From positions 1 to 9,162 of the forward strand of contig JAEDNJ010000055.1 of the NCBI GenBank assembly GCA_016302525.1: a stretch of 9,162 bases of DNA, written 5' to 3'. Position numbers and translations under genes: made by a program. Under the pieces are notes generated by a model. The model was not told where the DNA came from. It did not search any database and saw only the letters and a program-made list of their open reading frames with translations. Of this stretch, positions 6,220-9,162 are shown in pieces. The stretch's first letter is position 1. Every line of letters begins with the position of its first letter. Source of the DNA: Phascolarctobacterium sp. GTDB taxonomy: Bacteria; Bacillota; Negativicutes; Acidaminococcales; Acidaminococcaceae.

Positions 6220-6783
6220 ATGTTATATGATGAACTGACAGGCGCCCTGGAAGCAGTGCTCTTTGCTGCGGGCGAGCCTATTTCTGTAGCTGATTTGGCT
6301 GTGGTAATGCAGCTTGATAAGCCGCAGGTGTGGAATCTTTTGAGCAGTCTGCAGGGTATTTATGAGGCAGACAATAGGGGGCTCATGCTGCGCGAGGTGG
6401 CAGGGGGCTTTCAGCTGGTGACAAAGCCTGTGCATTACAATAGGATAGCTAATTTAGGCAAGACAAAGACTGTTAAGCTGACTAACGCTGCTATGGAAAC
6501 TCTGGCTATTATCGCCTTTAAGCAGCCTGTAACGCGGGCAGAGATGGAAGCCATTCGCGGTGTCAAGGTGGATGGTGTTGTCAATACTCTGCTGGATTTG
6601 GGCTTAATTGAAGAGGCGGGGCGTAAGAAGGCGCCAGGCAATCCCTTGCTCTATGCAACTAGCGCCAGGTTTCTGCAGGTTTTTGGTATGAAATCTCTTG
6701 CTGAGCTACCTCAGGTTGACCTTGAGGGAGTGCTAGAGGCGCAGGATTTGCCTGAGCAGCAGCTTTTAGAGATGCCTGAATAG
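6220..6783 (+). CDS. scpB: segregation and condensation protein B
   Basis: ScpB dimerises and binds the ScpA linker in the SMC complex. The 187-aa product shows the N-terminal winged helix (LTGALEAVLFAAGEPISVADL, with LEAVLFAAGEPIS at 10-22 being typical) and a second winged helix. The latter holds the diagnostic block METLAIIAFKQPVTRAEMEA (92-111), followed by IRGV (112-115), LLDLGLIEEAGRK (124-136) and PLLYATSARFLQVFG (142-156). Length fits the family. The only good SD, GGGAGG (6199-6204), is 15 bases from the ATG; a weaker AGG at 6206-6208 is 11 bases away. No in-frame ATG, GTG or TTG lies between the SD and 6220. A long-spaced or inefficient site, or coupling with scpA, is implied. Confidence 0.95.
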   Translation: MLYDELTGALEAVLFAAGEPISVADLAVVMQLDKPQVWNLLSSLQGIYEADNRGLMLREVAGGFQLVTKPVHYNRIANLGKTKTVKLTNAAMETLAIIAFKQPVTRAEMEAIRGVKVDGVVNTLLDLGLIEEAGRKKAPGNPLLYATSARFLQVFGMKSLAELPQVDLEGVLEAQDLPEQQLLEMPE

Positions 6784-6809
6784 CTAATTGGCTAATGCAC
6801 ATACAAAGC

Positions 6810-6829
6810 TTGCACAGGGTGCAAATTTT
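6810..6829 (+). terminator. weak terminator-like hairpin between scpB and rluB
   Basis: TTGCAC (6810-6815) pairs with GTGCAA (6819-6824) around AGG, followed by ATTTT. With only six pairs and a short T run it would at most attenuate. Downstream, TTGCAG (6828-6833) and TAAACA (6851-6856) with a 17-base spacer are a poor promoter match, so rluB may have an internal promoter. Confidence 0.3.
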
Positions 6830-6893
6830 GCAGCAGGCTGGTGTAAAAGATAAACAATAAATAAATTGTGCCCAAGGAGACACATTAGACTAT

Positions 6894-7628
6894 ATGGAAG
6901 AAAGATTACAAAAAATATTAGCAGCTGCTGGCGTTGCTTCTCGTCGCGAGGCTGAGAAGATTATTGCTGCTGGTCGCGTAACTGTGAACGGCAGGGTTGT
7001 GACCGAGCTAGGCAAGAAGTTTGATGCTGCTAAATGCCGCATTGCCGTAGATGGTAAGCTTCTAGCTGCGGAAGAGAAGATGTACTATATTTTTAACAAG
7101 CCCCGTGGTGTTGTCACCACAATGAAGGATGAAAAGGGCCGCAAGTGTATTGCTGACTTTGTGCAGGATTTGCCGGTTCGCGTTTATGCTGTGGGTCGCC
7201 TGGACTATAATACAGAGGGCTTGCTGATTTTGACAAATGATGGTGAATTAGCTCAGGCCTTGATGCACCCCAGTCACGAGGTGGGCAAGACCTATGTAGC
7301 TAAGGTTGTAGGTATTGTGCCGCAGGAGAAGCTGGACCAGCTGCGTCTTGGCGTAAAGCTGGAGGATGGCATGACAGCTCCTGCTATTGTTAATCTGCAC
7401 AGCTACGACCATGAGCGCCATCTGACAATTTTTGATATTACTATTCACGAGGGCCGTAACCGTCAGGTGCGCCGTATGTGTGATTTTATCGGCTTCCCGG
7501 TAAGAGAGCTCAAGCGCACGAAAATGGGTCCCCTGGGGCTCAATGGCCTTGGCAAGGGCAAGCTGAGAGAGCTTTCGGCTAATGAATTGGTGGCTCTGTG
7601 CAAGGATGCCAAAATTTTAAGGGTTTAA
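6894..7628 (+). CDS. rluB: RluB/RsuA-family rRNA pseudouridine synthase
   Basis: This enzyme isomerises a uridine of ribosomal RNA to pseudouridine; RluB acts on 23S U2605 (E. coli numbering) and RsuA on 16S U516. The 244-aa product has an N-terminal S4 RNA-binding domain (ERLQKILAAAGVASRREAEK at 3-22, then GRVTVNG at 27-33). The catalytic domain carries the FNKPRGVVTT block (67-76) and GRLDYNTEGLLILTNDG (101-117), where Asp104 is the expected nucleophile. HEGRNRQVRRMC, near residue 186, is the third family motif. The position next to scpAB matches B. subtilis rluB (ypuL), which favours RluB over RsuA. AAGGAG (6874-6879) is 14 bases before the ATG, longer than usual, and no nearer in-frame start is available. 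The next gene begins 5 bases after the stop. Confidence 0.92.
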   Translation: MEERLQKILAAAGVASRREAEKIIAAGRVTVNGRVVTELGKKFDAAKCRIAVDGKLLAAEEKMYYIFNKPRGVVTTMKDEKGRKCIADFVQDLPVRVYAVGRLDYNTEGLLILTNDGELAQALMHPSHEVGKTYVAKVVGIVPQEKLDQLRLGVKLEDGMTAPAIVNLHSYDHERHLTIFDITIHEGRNRQVRRMCDFIGFPVRELKRTKMGPLGLNGLGKGKLRELSANELVALCKDAKILRV

Positions 7629-7633
7629 GCGCT

Positions 7634-8884
7634 ATGACAAGAATTAGTATTATTGGCGGCGGTGCTGCTGGTCTTTTGGCTGGTATTGCTGCTGCAGGCA
7701 AGGGTGCTCAGGTTACTATATATGAAAAAATGCGCCAGCCAGGCAAGAAGATGCTAATTACGGGCAAGGGGCGCTGCAATATTACCAATGCCTGTGAGTT
7801 GCAGGATTTTATCAAGAATATTCCTGGTAATGGCCGCTTTTTAAACGGAGCTCTGCGCCGCTTTACTAACACAGATATAGTTGAGCTTTTAGAAAGCCAT
7901 GGTCTGCCCACGAAGGTGGAGCGAGGCGGTAGAGTTTTTCCTGTCAGCGATTTGGCCAGAGATGTCGTAGCTAAGCTGGTGGAAATTTTTACTGGCCTAG
8001 GTGGCAAGCTTATTTGTGACTGCAAGGTACACAGCATTGTGGTTAAGGAGGGCAAGGCTTTGGGAATAAAGACCGTGGATGGCTTTTTTGCCAGTGATGC
8101 TGTGATTCTCTGCGCTGGCGGCGCCTCTTATCCTGGTACCGGCAGCAATGGTGATGGAGTTAAAATGGCTGCTGAGGCTGGGCATACAATCGTTGAGCTA
8201 AGGCCTAGCCTTGTGCCCTTAGAAAGCGATTATCCCTATGTTGATGATTTGCAGGGCTTGTCCTTGAAAAATATCGGGGCGGAGCTCATCGCAGACGGAA
8301 AGAAAATTGCCAGTGAGTTTGGGGAAATGCTGTTTACCCATTTTGGCGTTTCTGGTCCGATTGTGCTGTCCTTAAGTAATAAGGCTGCTCAGGCCTTGGC
8401 AAAGCAGCAGGAGGTTGAGCTGGTGCTAGACCTTAAGCCTGCCTTAAGCGTAGAGAAGCTGGATGCCAGGGTGCAGAGAGACTTTGCTGCCTACAGTCGC
8501 AAGCAGCTCTTAAATGGCATGAAGGACCTTCTGCCGCAGCGTTTGATTCCGGTGGTGCTGGATATGGCCTATCTGGATGAGACTAAGTTTGTTAACCAAA
8601 TTTCTCGTGAGGAACGCCAGCGTTTAGTGACTGTCCTCAAGAATTTTTCTATACCAATTACGGCAACTCGTCCCCTGGCAGAGGCTATTGTCACTCAGGG
8701 CGGCGTGTCCGTGAAGGAAATAAATCCCAAGACTATGGAGTCTAAACTAATTAAGGGCTTATACTTTGCAGGTGAGGTTATGGATGTAGACGGCTACACT
8801 GGTGGCTTTAATCTGCAGGCAGCTTTTTCTACAGGCTATACAGCCGGTACAGCTGCTGCCCAAAGCGAGGGTGATGTTGAATGA
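7634..8884 (+). CDS. BaiN/HI0933-family FAD-dependent oxidoreductase
   Basis: The 416-aa product is a flavoprotein of the HI0933/YhiN/BaiN family. It has an N-terminal FAD-binding Rossmann motif (IIGGGAAGLLAG, 6-17, with the acidic Glu31 ending the second strand) and the family block GKKMLITGKGRCNITN (37-52). The segment CAGGASYPGTGSNGDG lies mid-protein, and a C-terminal FAD closure block GLYFAGEVMDVDGYTGGFN (375-393) is followed by LQAAFSTGYTAG. BaiN was linked to bile-acid 7-dehydroxylation in Clostridium, but the family is widespread and mostly unassigned, so I give no bile-acid role here. ATG 7634 is chosen over upstream in-frame TTG 7598, which lies inside rluB; AAGGG (7619-7623) precedes it by 10 bases. 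It overlaps cmk by four bases (ATGA). Confidence 0.9.
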   Translation: MTRISIIGGGAAGLLAGIAAAGKGAQVTIYEKMRQPGKKMLITGKGRCNITNACELQDFIKNIPGNGRFLNGALRRFTNTDIVELLESHGLPTKVERGGRVFPVSDLARDVVAKLVEIFTGLGGKLICDCKVHSIVVKEGKALGIKTVDGFFASDAVILCAGGASYPGTGSNGDGVKMAAEAGHTIVELRPSLVPLESDYPYVDDLQGLSLKNIGAELIADGKKIASEFGEMLFTHFGVSGPIVLSLSNKAAQALAKQQEVELVLDLKPALSVEKLDARVQRDFAAYSRKQLLNGMKDLLPQRLIPVVLDMAYLDETKFVNQISREERQRLVTVLKNFSIPITATRPLAEAIVTQGGVSVKEINPKTMESKLIKGLYFAGEVMDVDGYTGGFNLQAAFSTGYTAGTAAAQSEGDVE

Positions 8885-9162
8885 GTAAAATCGTTGTTGC
8901 CATTGATGGTCCTGCAGGTGCCGGCAAGAGCACTATTGCTAAGCTGGTGGCCGGTGAATTAGGCTATGCCTATATTGATACTGGGGCTATGTATCGCAGT
9001 GTGACCTGGAAATGGCTACAGACGGGCGCTGCTTTTGATGAAGCGCTTATTAGTGAGCTATCCCGAAAAATGGTGATAGAATTTAAGCCTGAGGCCAATG
9101 TCAACAGAGTATTTGTTGATGGGCAGGAGGTTACCTCTGCAATTCGCAGCGCTGAGGTAACT
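8881..9162 (+). CDS. cmk: cytidylate kinase, N-terminal part
   Basis: The first 94 codons of (d)CMP kinase, which phosphorylates CMP and dCMP with ATP, are present; the gene runs off the window edge. The start MSKIVVAIDGPAGAGKSTIA contains the Walker A loop GPAGAGKS (10-17). YIDTGAMYRSVTW (31-43) is the conserved substrate-binding segment of the family, and the NMP-binding region follows, with VFVDGQEVTSAIRS near the edge. A full-length copy is normally about 215-230 residues. The ATG overlaps the stop of the flavoprotein gene (ATGA), indicating coupling. In Negativicutes and Clostridia cmk is often followed by plsC and ispH, which could be expected just outside. Confidence 0.95.
   Translation, partial: MSKIVVAIDGPAGAGKSTIAKLVAGELGYAYIDTGAMYRSVTWKWLQTGAAFDEALISELSRKMVIEFKPEANVNRVFVDGQEVTSAIRSAEVT

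Noticed and set aside
7708..8055. 115-aa minus-strand frame inside the flavoprotein gene
   Set aside because: It is antisense to a gene with strong family motifs, a shadow of its codon bias, with no SD or recognisable family.
1..9162. CRISPR arrays, tRNA/rRNA genes, insertion sequences, toxin-antitoxin or defence genes
   Set aside because: I found no spaced repeats, cloverleaf with CCA end, transposase or terminal repeats, and all sizeable gaps (the largest is 242 bases, 922-1163) are explained or featureless.

Overview
This 9.2 kb window looks like a stretch of chromosome from a low-to-moderate GC bacterium of the Firmicutes (Bacillota). The strongest pointer is a CodY-type regulator, together with SigA-like promoters (TTGACA/TATAAT with 17-base spacers), strong AGGAG ribosome binding sites and U-tract terminators. 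The gene order and codon use fit the Negativicutes (for example the Acidaminococcaceae/Selenomonas/Veillonella area), but that placement is inference. In Bacillus-type spore formers the genes between scpB and rluB include spmA and spmB. Here scpB is followed directly by rluB, which suggests a lineage that does not sporulate.

All genes that I accept lie on the + strand. Region 1 (1-1054): an SD-preceded 26-codon mini-ORF, then a two-TM DUF218 (YdcF/SanA/ElyC-type) protein. Region 2 (1055-1852): a near-consensus promoter, a structured leader, rpsU (bS21, only 58 codons) and yqeY, closed by a GAAA-loop terminator. Region 3 (1912-3596): an extended -10 promoter, codY and an enoyl-CoA hydratase/isomerase paralogue, closed by a strong terminator. 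Region 4 (3616-9162): a TTGACG-17-TATAAT promoter, then a tightly packed series: trpS, a site-2 family metalloprotease, scpA, scpB, an RluB/RsuA-type pseudouridine synthase, a BaiN/HI0933-type flavoprotein, and the first 94 codons of cmk, which runs off the window.

The genes are mostly housekeeping: translation (bS21, YqeY, TrpRS, rRNA pseudouridine synthase), chromosome organisation (ScpA and ScpB, the SMC partners), nucleotide metabolism (Cmk) and nutrient-responsive regulation (CodY). No mobile element, phage, CRISPR, toxin-antitoxin or defence system is visible. The parts most worth a second look are the rpsU leader RNA with mutually exclusive pairings, a CodY whose effector domain lacks the segment holding part of the branched-chain amino acid pocket in B. 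subtilis, and an ECH-fold enzyme missing both classical hydratase glutamates. I see no clear novel multi-gene system.
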